Assembly (NCBI GenBank): GCA_902762955.1
Contig: CACWQH010000004.1
Coordinates: 1 to 64,000, forward strand
Length of the DNA stretch: 64,000 nt
DNA from: an uncultured Lachnospiraceae bacterium
GTDB lineage: Bacteria; Bacillota; Clostridia; Lachnospirales; Lachnospiraceae
Direction: 5' to 3'
Shown piece after piece: positions 56,399-64,000 of the stretch (its first letter is position 1; each line of letters starts with the position of its first letter). Position numbers and translations under genes: made by a program. Under the pieces are notes generated by a model. That model saw only the letters and a program-made list of their open reading frames with translations, made no database searches and was not told where the DNA came from.

Positions 56399-56917
56399 CT
56401 ATACAACCTCAATCTGACAGGACTTCATCGCTTCAAGGGAATTTTTGTGACTTTCCGGTGTAACCCCTGCCGAGCAGCTTTCCACAACACATATCCTTGC
56501 TTCAGGAAGTGCAGCCTTAACGAGCATAGCATTGGATATAACACATATATCCGTACAAAGTCCGAGCAAATGTATCTCGTCATAGCCCTTTTCCGTGACA
56601 TAATTCATAAGCTTTACACTACCAAATGTAGGCTTATCAAATATCAGCTTACCCTCTGCATATTTTCTAAGCTTCTTATCTATCTGCCAGCCCTCTGTAT
56701 CTTTTATACAATGAATAACCGGAAGCTTCTTTCCTTCCTGCGTATCCATATAATCCTCGCCATGTGTATCTCTTGTAAAGACGATATCAAAACCGTCCTT
56801 CTCACATTTTTCTATATACGAAGCCACATTATCAACAATCTCTAAAGCCTCGTCGGTTCCAAGCGAACCATCTATAAAATCCTTCTGCATATCCACAACA
56901 ATCAATAATTTTCCCAT
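56399..56917 (-). CDS. Isochorismatase-family cysteine hydrolase (nicotinamidase-like)
   Basis: 172 residues. Catalytic triad D-K-C is seen as VVDMQKDFIDGSLG (Asp), IFDKPTFGSV (Lys) and LLGLCTDICVISNAM (Cys). TRDTHGEDYMDTQEG supplies possible metal ligands as in nicotinamidases. AAGGATG upstream of ATG at 56917 sets the start. Confidence 0.92.
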   Translation of the reverse strand: MGKLLIVVDMQKDFIDGSLGTDEALEIVDNVASYIEKCEKDGFDIVFTRDTHGEDYMDTQEGKKLPVIHCIKDTEGWQIDKKLRKYAEGKLIFDKPTFGSVKLMNYVTEKGYDEIHLLGLCTDICVISNAMLVKAALPEARICVVESCSAGVTPESHKNSLEAMKSCQIEVV

Positions 56918-56993
56918 ATCAAAGCATCCTTTCAATCAAAACTTATACTAAATAATTGTACCACAAAAATTCGATTCATAACAGAGCAAAATA

Positions 56994-59366
56994 TTACTCT
57001 GTTATAAGCGAGTAGGCCGATATCTTTTTAATCCTTGCCGACAGTATCCAGATTATTAAAAATGAAGCTATCGTCACAAATACTACCGCAACAATTCCCA
57101 TCATAGGAAAGACCTTCATATTGGACTTCATAATACCAAGAGAATTAAGCATCATGGTAAGCATATTGTTGGAGCCCTTACATCCGATTATTGCTCCGAC
57201 TATACCGCCTATGGTTATCTGTGGCATCATGGATAAAGCAAGCTCCATTCTAAGCTGACTGCTTGAAAAGCCGATAGCCTTTTTGATTCCAAGCTCCCGC
57301 TGTCTTTTAATTATTATGGTCTTAACAAGAAGATTCATAGATAGAACTATAACCAGGAGTGAGATTATTATCAGCATGGCAACAATCGCAACAGCTATCG
57401 TTACTATACTGTTTTCTCCATTCTCCAAAGCATCTATCGCATTGGCATAAGACCACAGCTTATAACCATACATATCCTCTGCATCCTCTACAAGCTTGTT
57501 TGAATTATCAAGGGTATGTCCTTTTACAAGCACAGCGACACTTGTCTTATCAAACTCATATCCAAGATGTCTTGCACCGTCCTCGTTTAAGGATATATCC
57601 CTTCCATCATTTTGTGCCCCCTGCTGAAGTCCGGTTATTAAATATTTTCTTTCAAACTCTCCATAGCTTACGCTTACCTCATCGCCTATGGTTACACCCA
57701 GTATACCGGCAAGTCCGCCACCTATGGTTATCTCATTATCATAGACAGGTACCCTTCCCTCATATACATTTACCTCCGGTATATCCCGCCAATCCTCTGT
57801 AATGCTTGCAGTTACCGAGTATCCTTCTACTGTCATTTCAGCATAATTCATCCACCAGATATGCTCTACCTCAGGAAGATTTTTCAATTCATATAAGGCA
57901 TTTTCATCATCTATAGACAGTTCAACATCCGGTGCAACACTGTTTAACATCCTGTAAAGATTGGTTATATCAAATATTACATTGTATGTAAGATATGCTG
58001 CAAAGGTTGTAACGGCACCGATTGAAAGCATAATTACAAAAAGCAGGATATTTTGCTTAGTATTTCTAAGTATTGATTTTAAAGCAAGTATCCATGTAAG
58101 CGGACCGCTCGTTCTCTCGATCGGTGCAGGATTTTTCTTAAAGCTTTTTGAAGCAACTCCGAATCTTAATGCCCGGACAGGATCAAGCTTTGTTATGGAT
58201 TTGGTGCTTGCCATGGAAACGACAATAACCGTTCCGACTATTATTAAGGCTGTAATTAAAGCCGCTACTAAATCAAAATTGTAATCCCATACCAGTCCGC
58301 AAAAGCTTCTCATTCCATTTTCTATCACCGGCATAATCATATATGAGAGTCCTATGCCTGTTACAACTGCCGCAAATGTAGTTGCTGCAAATTCTATCAC
58401 CATGGACGTCCTTATCTGCTTTGAGGTATATCCGAGAGCCTTTAACGCACCCATATTGACGATATTTTGCTCTATACTGTTGGATATTCTGAAGTATATG
58501 ATAATCATGGAAATAATTGTTATGATTATTGCAAACAGGCTAAGTATCGCTGAAACAATGTTTTGCATATAAACCGACTCTGTAATATAGGAATCAACAT
58601 CCCAAGCATAAGCCATGATATAGTGTTCACTAAAGGTTTTTGTAAGTCTTCCGGCTGCATCCTGCGGTTTTATTCCCTCATTTACCTTCATATAAATAAT
58701 TCCGAAATCGTAAACCGAATATCCTTTCTCCTCAAAACCATCAAGTCTGCTTTGGCGTTCATTATACCATTCGTTATAGGTTTTTGAATCAACATAGGTT
58801 ATGCCGTAAGAAGATAACATCCCCTGAAATATACCTGCCACATGAAAGGTACGTGGTCTGCCATCTACTGTTACTTCAATCTCATCATCCAGATTTACTT
58901 TAAAAAAATTGGTATTTACATTTATTGAAATGTATATGGGATTATCATATTCCTTATCGGAAAGCTCAACAAAATCGGGAGCCTCTATCTCTCCCCATTC
59001 TCCGTACGGAAGGCATTGAAGATAAACTCTGCTTGTATCATATGCATCCTTACTGTCCGAGTCATACTCTTCATCTTCCTTTACAAATTCCTTCTGTATA
59101 GGATTAATCTTTTCATATGATGCTATATAATCTGCGGACGCAATAAGCTCCTCCAATTCAAAAAACCTATCACGCTCCATATTATACTGCACCATAAGGT
59201 CTGCACTGTTTAATTCTTCCTTTTTTATATCAAACAGCTTGCCATACCCTATAAGAATCATTATTCCGCTGTGAAGTAAAACAACAGAAAGAACCATGAT
59301 CAGAAAAAATGTCATCATATGTGAAAAATCTTTTTTGAAATTAGATTTAATCAGTTTTCCAAGCAT
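56994..59366 (-). CDS. ABC transporter permease (FtsX-domain, two-module)
   Basis: 790 residues. One N-terminal helix, an extracellular part of about 220 residues, three helices with the FtsX pattern (NIVNMGALKALGYTSKQIRTSMVIEF), further helices, a second extracellular part, and a C-terminal FtsX unit (KRQRELGIKKAIGFSSSQLRMELALSM). It pairs with the ATPase gene 3 nt upstream. Such permeases of Firmicutes move peptides, lipids or lipoproteins, or act as sensors; the substrate is unknown. Confidence 0.92.
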   Translation of the reverse strand: MLGKLIKSNFKKDFSHMMTFFLIMVLSVVLLHSGIMILIGYGKLFDIKKEELNSADLMVQYNMERDRFFELEELIASADYIASYEKINPIQKEFVKEDEEYDSDSKDAYDTSRVYLQCLPYGEWGEIEAPDFVELSDKEYDNPIYISINVNTNFFKVNLDDEIEVTVDGRPRTFHVAGIFQGMLSSYGITYVDSKTYNEWYNERQSRLDGFEEKGYSVYDFGIIYMKVNEGIKPQDAAGRLTKTFSEHYIMAYAWDVDSYITESVYMQNIVSAILSLFAIIITIISMIIIYFRISNSIEQNIVNMGALKALGYTSKQIRTSMVIEFAATTFAAVVTGIGLSYMIMPVIENGMRSFCGLVWDYNFDLVAALITALIIVGTVIVVSMASTKSITKLDPVRALRFGVASKSFKKNPAPIERTSGPLTWILALKSILRNTKQNILLFVIMLSIGAVTTFAAYLTYNVIFDITNLYRMLNSVAPDVELSIDDENALYELKNLPEVEHIWWMNYAEMTVEGYSVTASITEDWRDIPEVNVYEGRVPVYDNEITIGGGLAGILGVTIGDEVSVSYGEFERKYLITGLQQGAQNDGRDISLNEDGARHLGYEFDKTSVAVLVKGHTLDNSNKLVEDAEDMYGYKLWSYANAIDALENGENSIVTIAVAIVAMLIIISLLVIVLSMNLLVKTIIIKRQRELGIKKAIGFSSSQLRMELALSMMPQITIGGIVGAIIGCKGSNNMLTMMLNSLGIMKSNMKVFPMMGIVAVVFVTIASFLIIWILSARIKKISAYSLITE

Positions 59367-59369
59367 ATT

Positions 59370-60131
59370 CTACCATCCCATCTCGGTAAGGAAAGCCCGA
59401 AGCTTTTCGTGTCTTGCCTTATCCCCGCTTTCATAAGCTCCAAGCTCACATTCTCCGCATATCGCACCGTCCTTTAAATAAATGATACGATTGCCTCTTC
59501 TTGCGGATTTCATATCATGAGTTACCATTACAATCGACTGTCCGTTTCTGTTTACCTCGGTCAAAACATCCAAAACCGCAGTACTGCTGGCACTGTTTAA
59601 CGCACCTGTCGGTTCATCTCCAAATACAAGGGACGGAGAATTGATAAGTGCCCTGACTATACCTACACGCTGCGCCTCACCACCGGAGAGCTGATTAGGA
59701 AACTTATTCCAAAGCTTTCCGCTTATGCCGACCTCATTAAATAATTCTTTAGCCTTTTTAACAAGCTGCTTCTTGTTCTGTCCTGTCAGAAGTCCCGCAC
59801 TTAATACATTATCCATAACACTCATAGTATCTATAAGATGCACCTGCTGAAATACAAAGCCGCAATGCCTTCTTCTGAATATAGCAAGCTGGTCACTGTT
59901 AAAGCCGGTAATATTCTTATCACAAAATAAAATCTTACCACTGCTTGCCTTATCCATACCCGAAAGTGCATACAAAAGAGTGGATTTACCCGCTCCCGAG
60001 GAACCCATGATAACAGTAAAATCACCCTCGTAGATTTCCAAATCCATATTTTCTATGATATGCTGTGTACTACCTCCGACAGAAAAGCTCTTGCATAATT
60101 TATCTGTTTTAATAATTATATTTTTAGACAT
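59370..60131 (-). CDS. ABC transporter ATPase (MacB/LolD-like)
   Basis: 253 residues: Walker A MGSSGAGKSTLLYALSG, Q-loop FVFQQVHLIDTMSV, signature LSGGEAQRVGIVRAL, Walker B LVFGDEPTGALNS and H-loop VTHD. It works with the permease downstream. Confidence 0.97.
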   Translation of the reverse strand: MSKNIIIKTDKLCKSFSVGGSTQHIIENMDLEIYEGDFTVIMGSSGAGKSTLLYALSGMDKASSGKILFCDKNITGFNSDQLAIFRRRHCGFVFQQVHLIDTMSVMDNVLSAGLLTGQNKKQLVKKAKELFNEVGISGKLWNKFPNQLSGGEAQRVGIVRALINSPSLVFGDEPTGALNSASSTAVLDVLTEVNRNGQSIVMVTHDMKSARRGNRIIYLKDGAICGECELGAYESGDKARHEKLRAFLTEMGW

Positions 60132-60143
60132 AGTTTTATCCCT

Positions 60144-61073
60144 TTATTCGTACTGCTTTTCCTTTTTCTTCTTGACCGCTCCGACAACTATAATAATAGC
60201 TATAAGAAGAAATACTCCGCCGCCGATTAAAAGGCCTGTGCTTACCTTTCCGTCATTTTCCTTAAGATTTTCTTCATCAATCGGAGCAATAACATTTAAC
60301 GAAAACTCCTCCTCAAAGGAGCTTAAATTACCCTCTGCATCCTCATAGCTTATAACCGCAACGACCTTTCCTTCTCCTACACTTTCACCTGTTACGGACA
60401 TATCGACCGAGTTACTCATACCCACATCAATAGTTCCGACATAGGTGGATATATCCTTGATATTGTCTCCGGTAAAATCAACGCTGACATTGTAAACCTT
60501 ATCCTTGCCGAGGTTATTAAGCTTAAAGGAAAAGCTGGTTTTTCCGTCTACAGTTATGGTTGACTTTGAAACTCTCTTTTCTGATGTAGAAAGCTTCGGC
60601 TCCTGAATAACCGGTACAGAAACTGCTGCTGTATCCTCGTATGTATATCTGTTCTTATCCTCATAGGTATATGAGACATTAAGTGTATATGTCTTTTGTT
60701 CAAGATTTCCCCTTGTCTTAAGGCTTACCGTTACATCATACTCCGTATCCATCTCTATACTGTCTATGTAAATGGAATCTGAACCCGAGGTTGTGATTAT
60801 CTGATTATCCTCACTTGAAAGCTTAAGACTTATATTCATAAGCTTGGTGGTGGTTGATTCATTTTTAAGGTGAAGAACCATATCAAATTCTTCTCCTGCC
60901 TTTACACTTCCGCCGTCTATATCCGCACCGGTAACCAAAAGTCTAGGTGTTACATAAGCAGCCTTAGCATTTAAGCTTTCTCCCCATAAACCTCCTGTCA
61001 CTCCTGCAAACAGCATAACAGCTGTCATAAGAAGCACCAATAATTTACTTGTTTTATTTTCCATGATTTTCAT
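60144..61073 (-). CDS. Secreted membrane-anchored protein with CARDB-like domains
   Basis: 309 residues. Signal peptide (KLLVLLMTAVMLFAGVTGGLWG, cut near AKA|AYV at about 38), two beta-sandwich repeats of CARDB type (VKAGEEFDMVLHLKNES... and KTSFSFKLNNLGKDKVYNVSVDF), C-terminal membrane helix at about 280-301 with a basic tail. It should lie on the cell surface and may capture substrate for the ABC unit. It lies between apbE and the ATPase gene with gaps of 2 and 12 nt. Confidence 0.85.
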   Translation of the reverse strand: MKIMENKTSKLLVLLMTAVMLFAGVTGGLWGESLNAKAAYVTPRLLVTGADIDGGSVKAGEEFDMVLHLKNESTTTKLMNISLKLSSEDNQIITTSGSDSIYIDSIEMDTEYDVTVSLKTRGNLEQKTYTLNVSYTYEDKNRYTYEDTAAVSVPVIQEPKLSTSEKRVSKSTITVDGKTSFSFKLNNLGKDKVYNVSVDFTGDNIKDISTYVGTIDVGMSNSVDMSVTGESVGEGKVVAVISYEDAEGNLSSFEEEFSLNVIAPIDEENLKENDGKVSTGLLIGGGVFLLIAIIIVVGAVKKKKEKQYE

Positions 61074-61075
61074 AA

Positions 61076-62158
61076 CTATCTCTCCTTATAAAACTCTTTA
61101 AGTCCGTCTGTAACTGTTACATTATTATCCTCATCTATAAAAACTGCTTCCGCATTGTAATGCTTTAACAGATCTTTTGATTTATCATAACCAAGTACAA
61201 AGCAGGCGGTGGATAAACCGTCACTTTTAAGTCCGTTATCACATACCACCGTTACCGAAGCAAGCCCCGAGGCTGCCGGATAACCTGTTTTACTGTCAAA
61301 TATATGGTGATATATAACTCCATCCTTTTCGATATATTTTTCATAGCTTCCGGAGGTGGAAATGTATCTGCTAAAGCCCTTCTCACACGGATACTCCAGA
61401 TAACCTATCAAATCCTCCTGTGAACCCTTCGGGTCACGGATTCCCACCTTCCAGGTATTATCCTCTTTCTTATAAGAATCCTTTGTTCCGTAGATTAAGA
61501 TGCTTCCACCTACGCTCACCATAGCTCCGCTTATGTTATGCTCTGTAAGCATTTCATATGCCACATCAAGAGCATATCCCTTTCCTGTTGCACCAAGGTC
61601 AAGCATCATGCCTTCCTTATCAAACACGACATAATTATCATGCTCATACATAACTTCATCTACCGCTTTATAATCAACATATTTTAATGCTTCTTTAATT
61701 TGCTTATCCGTAGGAACAGTGAAATTCTCTGGCGTTGCTCCCTCGATATTCCATAGATTTGCAAGCGGTCTTATGGTAAGGTCAAGTGCCCCAAAGCTAT
61801 CAACGGATAAAACAGCAGAATCCATAAGTGGCTTCATAAGTCCATAGCTTATATAATAAGGCTCTCCCACCTCATATTCATGATTAAGCTTATAAAGCTC
61901 GCTATCTTCACTTCGCCATGATATAAGCTTTTCATCAAGTTCCTTAATCTTATCAACTATATCATCCGGCTTGAAGCTCTTATCCTTATTACCATAGATA
62001 GTGACCTCCATAGACGTACCCATAGCGAAATCATAAACCGTCTGATATACATAGTCACCACCGCTGTCGCTATTGCTCTTTTTGTATGCAACAAATACAA
62101 GTATAAGAACGATTGCAAGCATAAGCATTTTTAAAAACTCTATAATTTTTCTGTTCAT
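61076..62158 (-). CDS. apbE: FAD:protein FMN transferase (ApbE)
   Basis: 360 residues. An N-terminal membrane anchor (about 8-25) without lipobox; the ApbE domain shows FAMGTSMEVTIYG, DLGATGKGYALDVAYEML, VSVGGSILIYG, HHIFDSKTGYPAASGLASVTV and SDGLSTACFVLG. It attaches FMN to a Thr of target proteins outside the cell. No FMN-binding target with the usual GA[ST][ST] motif was seen in the neighbouring genes. First gene of the operon with the CARDB protein, ABC ATPase and permease. Confidence 0.95.
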   Translation of the reverse strand: MNRKIIEFLKMLMLAIVLILVFVAYKKSNSDSGGDYVYQTVYDFAMGTSMEVTIYGNKDKSFKPDDIVDKIKELDEKLISWRSEDSELYKLNHEYEVGEPYYISYGLMKPLMDSAVLSVDSFGALDLTIRPLANLWNIEGATPENFTVPTDKQIKEALKYVDYKAVDEVMYEHDNYVVFDKEGMMLDLGATGKGYALDVAYEMLTEHNISGAMVSVGGSILIYGTKDSYKKEDNTWKVGIRDPKGSQEDLIGYLEYPCEKGFSRYISTSGSYEKYIEKDGVIYHHIFDSKTGYPAASGLASVTVVCDNGLKSDGLSTACFVLGYDKSKDLLKHYNAEAVFIDEDNNVTVTDGLKEFYKER

Positions 62159-62184
62159 AAAATTTCCTCTATAATCTATACTTA

Positions 62185-62277
62185 GGGACTGACTCTGACG
62201 AAATATTTAGGTGCAAAGCATAGCGTGAGCGACAGCGAACTATGCGTGTACCTAAATATTTCGTCAGAGTTAGTTCC
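62185..62277. repeat. Core-hairpin element B (28-bp arms, 37-nt core)
   Basis: Arms 62185-62212 and 62250-62277 pair at 26 of 28 positions. The core 62213-62249 starts GCAAAGCATAGCGTGAGCG and ends CAGCGAACTATGCGTGT, differing from the minus-strand core of element A at three positions. It lies between apbE and the small gene upstream. Confidence 0.88.
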
Positions 62278-62290
62278 GTATGTATGAATT

Positions 62291-62521
62291 TTAATGATGA
62301 TATCCTTCCATACGTTTTGTGTAATCATCAAGTGTAGCCTTGAGCTTGGCATAGTCCTTATCACTTAAGGAACCGTCAGCCTTTAATTCGCTCAGCCTTT
62401 TCTCTGCATTTTTTCTCGCACCGATTGCCAAATCCTTGTAATTATTTTCAAGGTTTATCTGTATCTCATTGAAAATTGCTTCCACTTCTTTTCTTGCGGA
62501 CTTTGATTTATTGTTAAACAT
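62291..62521 (-). CDS. Small helical protein of 76 residues
   Basis: Charged, Lys/Glu/Ala-rich and likely all helical (ARKEVEAIFNEIQINLENNYKDLAIGARKNAEKRLSEL...). No family recognised. It lies 132 nt upstream of apbE, with the element B palindrome between. Confidence 0.7.
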   Translation of the reverse strand: MFNNKSKSARKEVEAIFNEIQINLENNYKDLAIGARKNAEKRLSELKADGSLSDKDYAKLKATLDDYTKRMEGYHH

Positions 62522-62627
62522 ACGTATCTCCTTATCAAATATTTTTACCCCGTTATTTTACCACTTATATACTGTTTTTTCCATCTTTTGATACAGAAAA
62601 TGTTATAGCAGCGTAAATATAATCAAT

Positions 62628-62686
62628 AAAAATGTACCGCATCCAAAAGTCGGAAATATTTATCCGATATTTGAAATACGGTACAT
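62628..62686 (-). terminator. 59-bp terminator-like repeat, copy 1
   Basis: Identical to 63610-63668. Outer arms ATGTACCG/CGGTACAT with inner TCGGA/TCCGA; on the minus strand ATTTTTATT follows. It lies 30 nt after the Rpn gene. Confidence 0.85.
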
Positions 62687-62715
62687 ATAGTTTTAAAAAT
62701 ATTGTAATTATTAAC

Positions 62716-63522
62716 CTATGCTGTAAACGTACCCTTTAAAGAATTTACCTCTTCTATTGTCAATCCGGTATCCTCTGCTATTTCAGCAACAGTATTTTTA
62801 CCTCTTTTTAACATATTTCTCGCAATTTCTATTGTTTTTGCTTTTTTTAATTCTTCACCATACTCTTCAACTATCCTACTCACTTTTCTCACTCCTTCTT
62901 CACTCTCCTTACAATACCTTGCTCTATCAGCCAACACCTTAAATTTCATATCATCAGGATTCTCACATAAAAAATCGTGTATTAATTTTCCAAGCTCGGT
63001 TGTATCATCCTCATATGCTCCGTTGACATATATTATATGTTCTTCATCACCAAATAATGTATCTAAACCAATTATCGTTCGTTCTATAAAATATATCGGT
63101 TTATTGTGTCCCAATACATCATTTTCTGTGATAAAAATAACATAAGTCTCAGGAAGTTCATTAAAATCACTGCCTTTTTCCAAATACTTAAGGTCTATTG
63201 CACTTGAATGATATCTTGATCTTTTTTCACTTGCACCTGCATCAGACCGCTGAATTTCTATGTCATACAGCTTATTATTTTCATCTGTTGCCAAAATGTC
63301 AAGTCTTATACTCCGATTTGTAAAACTCACAACCTGCATCTGCGTTTTGACACTTATTACTTTTAAACTGTTTTTGTTTAATATGGTATGTATAACAAGC
63401 TCTGCTCCCTCTATAAAATCCTCAAATGCTACAGTCATAAGCTCATCATCAAAATACCGCATTCTGCTAATCCGTTCCAATACCTCCTCATTTTGAGCAT
63501 TTCTACTTATGTAGTTTTTCAT
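62716..63522 (-). CDS. Rpn/PD-(D/E)XK nuclease-family protein
   Basis: 268 residues. The PD-(D/E)XK core shows as FEDFIEGAELVIHTILN, RLDILATDENNKLYDIEIQRSD (catalytic Asp and Glu-x-Gln) and RSRYHSSAIDLKYL, followed by PETYVIFITENDVLG and PIYFIERTI. This is the pattern of recombination-promoting nucleases/PDDEXK transposase-like proteins. The C-terminal helices (ARNMLKRGKNTVAEIAEDTGLTIEEVNSLK) are typical. The gene sits between two identical 59-bp hairpins. Confidence 0.9.
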   Translation of the reverse strand: MKNYISRNAQNEEVLERISRMRYFDDELMTVAFEDFIEGAELVIHTILNKNSLKVISVKTQMQVVSFTNRSIRLDILATDENNKLYDIEIQRSDAGASEKRSRYHSSAIDLKYLEKGSDFNELPETYVIFITENDVLGHNKPIYFIERTIIGLDTLFGDEEHIIYVNGAYEDDTTELGKLIHDFLCENPDDMKFKVLADRARYCKESEEGVRKVSRIVEEYGEELKKAKTIEIARNMLKRGKNTVAEIAEDTGLTIEEVNSLKGTFTA

Positions 63523-63609
63523 ATATAGTTTTTTCTCCTATTCTACCTCTCCAAACTCATTATAATAAAAATAAAAAACATTTACAATACATCAAAAAAA
63601 ATTCAAACA

Positions 63610-63668
63610 AAAAATGTACCGCATCCAAAAGTCGGAAATATTTATCCGATATTTGAAATACGGTACAT
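63610..63668 (-). terminator. 59-bp terminator-like repeat, copy 2
   Basis: Identical to 62628-62686. On the minus strand it is followed by ATTTTTTG. It lies 40 nt after the stop of the partial gene at 63709. Confidence 0.85.
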
Positions 63669-63708
63669 TTGCGTTATTGAATAATAAGAAGTCTTTTAAT
63701 ATGTCATT

Positions 63709-63999
63709 TTACTTTACTCCGTACCAGCCTATGCCTTCTTCTTTCCAGCCAAGTCCCTTAAGGAAGTCATTTTCATCCTTGCTTGTAGTAAAGTTATGGC
63801 TTCCTGCTTTCGCATTAGGATTGTACTGTCTGTATAATGGAACTGATTGGGCATCATCTGAATACCATCCTATACCCTCATACTTCCATCCAAGTCTTAC
63901 AAGATTATCTTTTTCTTTTTCGTTCATTGTATAGAAATGATCTCCTGCATTTTTGTTATAAAGTCTGTAAACAGGAGTATTCGATTTGGCAGGTGCTTT
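63709..63999 (-). CDS. C-terminal part of a secreted repeat protein (DUF5648-like)
   Basis: Partial gene; it runs on past the window end with an open frame from 63999. The visible 96 residues hold repeats of the type PVYRLYNKNAGDHFYT, EKDNLVRLGWKYEGIGWY and SHNFTTSKDENDFLKGLGWKEEGIGWYG. These match the DUF5648-type repeat seen at the ends of secreted amidases and glycosidases. The catalytic part, if any, is outside the window. Confidence 0.88.
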   Translation of the reverse strand, partial: KAPAKSNTPVYRLYNKNAGDHFYTMNEKEKDNLVRLGWKYEGIGWYSDDAQSVPLYRQYNPNAKAGSHNFTTSKDENDFLKGLGWKEEGIGWYGVK

Positions 64000-64000
64000 C

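Noticed and set aside
62716..62950. Short internal-start form of the Rpn protein
   Set aside because: An internal ATG (before KFKVLADRARYC) exists, but I saw no good ribosome site in front of it.

Overview
The window looks like chromosome of a low-GC, spore-forming Firmicute, most likely a Lachnospiraceae-type Clostridia. The reasons are AT-rich intergenic DNA, strong AGGAGG ribosome sites, consensus sigma-A promoters, tRNA genes without an encoded CCA end, a spoVA spore operon, the alr-mazF neighbourhood, an NAD-linked PyrD/PyrK dihydroorotate dehydrogenase and an L-box upstream of dapA. Nearly all genes lie on the minus strand. The plus-strand exceptions are a toxin cassette (3.7-4.4 kb) and the spoVA operon (36.8-39.9 kb).

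Layout: 0-5.4 kb holds a tRNA-Met/Val operon, a MATE transporter, a membrane diguanylate cyclase, a type III toxin-antitoxin (ToxN/CptN-like) cassette bounded by inverted repeats, and a seven-gene tRNA operon. 5.5-16.1 kb holds pcrA, purE and the F-type ATP synthase operon. 16.2-19 kb is nucleoside salvage (pdp, deoB). 19-24.3 kb has an amidase lipoprotein, a repeat-rich YARHG surface protein, an M29 peptidase and an HD hydrolase. 24.3-33 kb carries pyrimidine genes (pyrF-pyrK-pyrD, then pyrC) around a group of Q/N-rich membrane proteins with Thr-rich stalks. 33-36.5 kb has a chorismate mutase-like protein, a YolD/Y-family polymerase pair and an HTH pair. 40-52 kb is housekeeping (YebC, CBS protein, mazF, alr, nnr, dus, coaX, riboswitch-controlled dapA and dapB, SSB-like protein, rRNA methylase). 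52-62.5 kb has dnaE, small hydrolases and an apbE/secreted protein/ABC transporter operon. 62.6-64 kb has an Rpn-type nuclease between two identical terminator-like repeats and the end of a secreted repeat protein.

The most unusual points are: (1) the ATP synthase operon has no atpH; instead the alpha subunit starts with about 80 residues that look like the C-terminal domain of delta/OSCP, and the c subunit carries a signal peptide and an acidic extracytoplasmic extension; (2) a family of long intergenic palindromes has a nearly constant 37-nt core inside arms that are unique to each locus, with compensatory changes in the core stem; (3) a complete type III toxin-antitoxin module lies inside an inverted-repeat-bounded segment; (4) an Rpn nuclease gene sits between exact 59-bp copies; (5) several housekeeping enzymes carry low-complexity loop insertions. 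All functional calls come from reading motifs; no database search was run.
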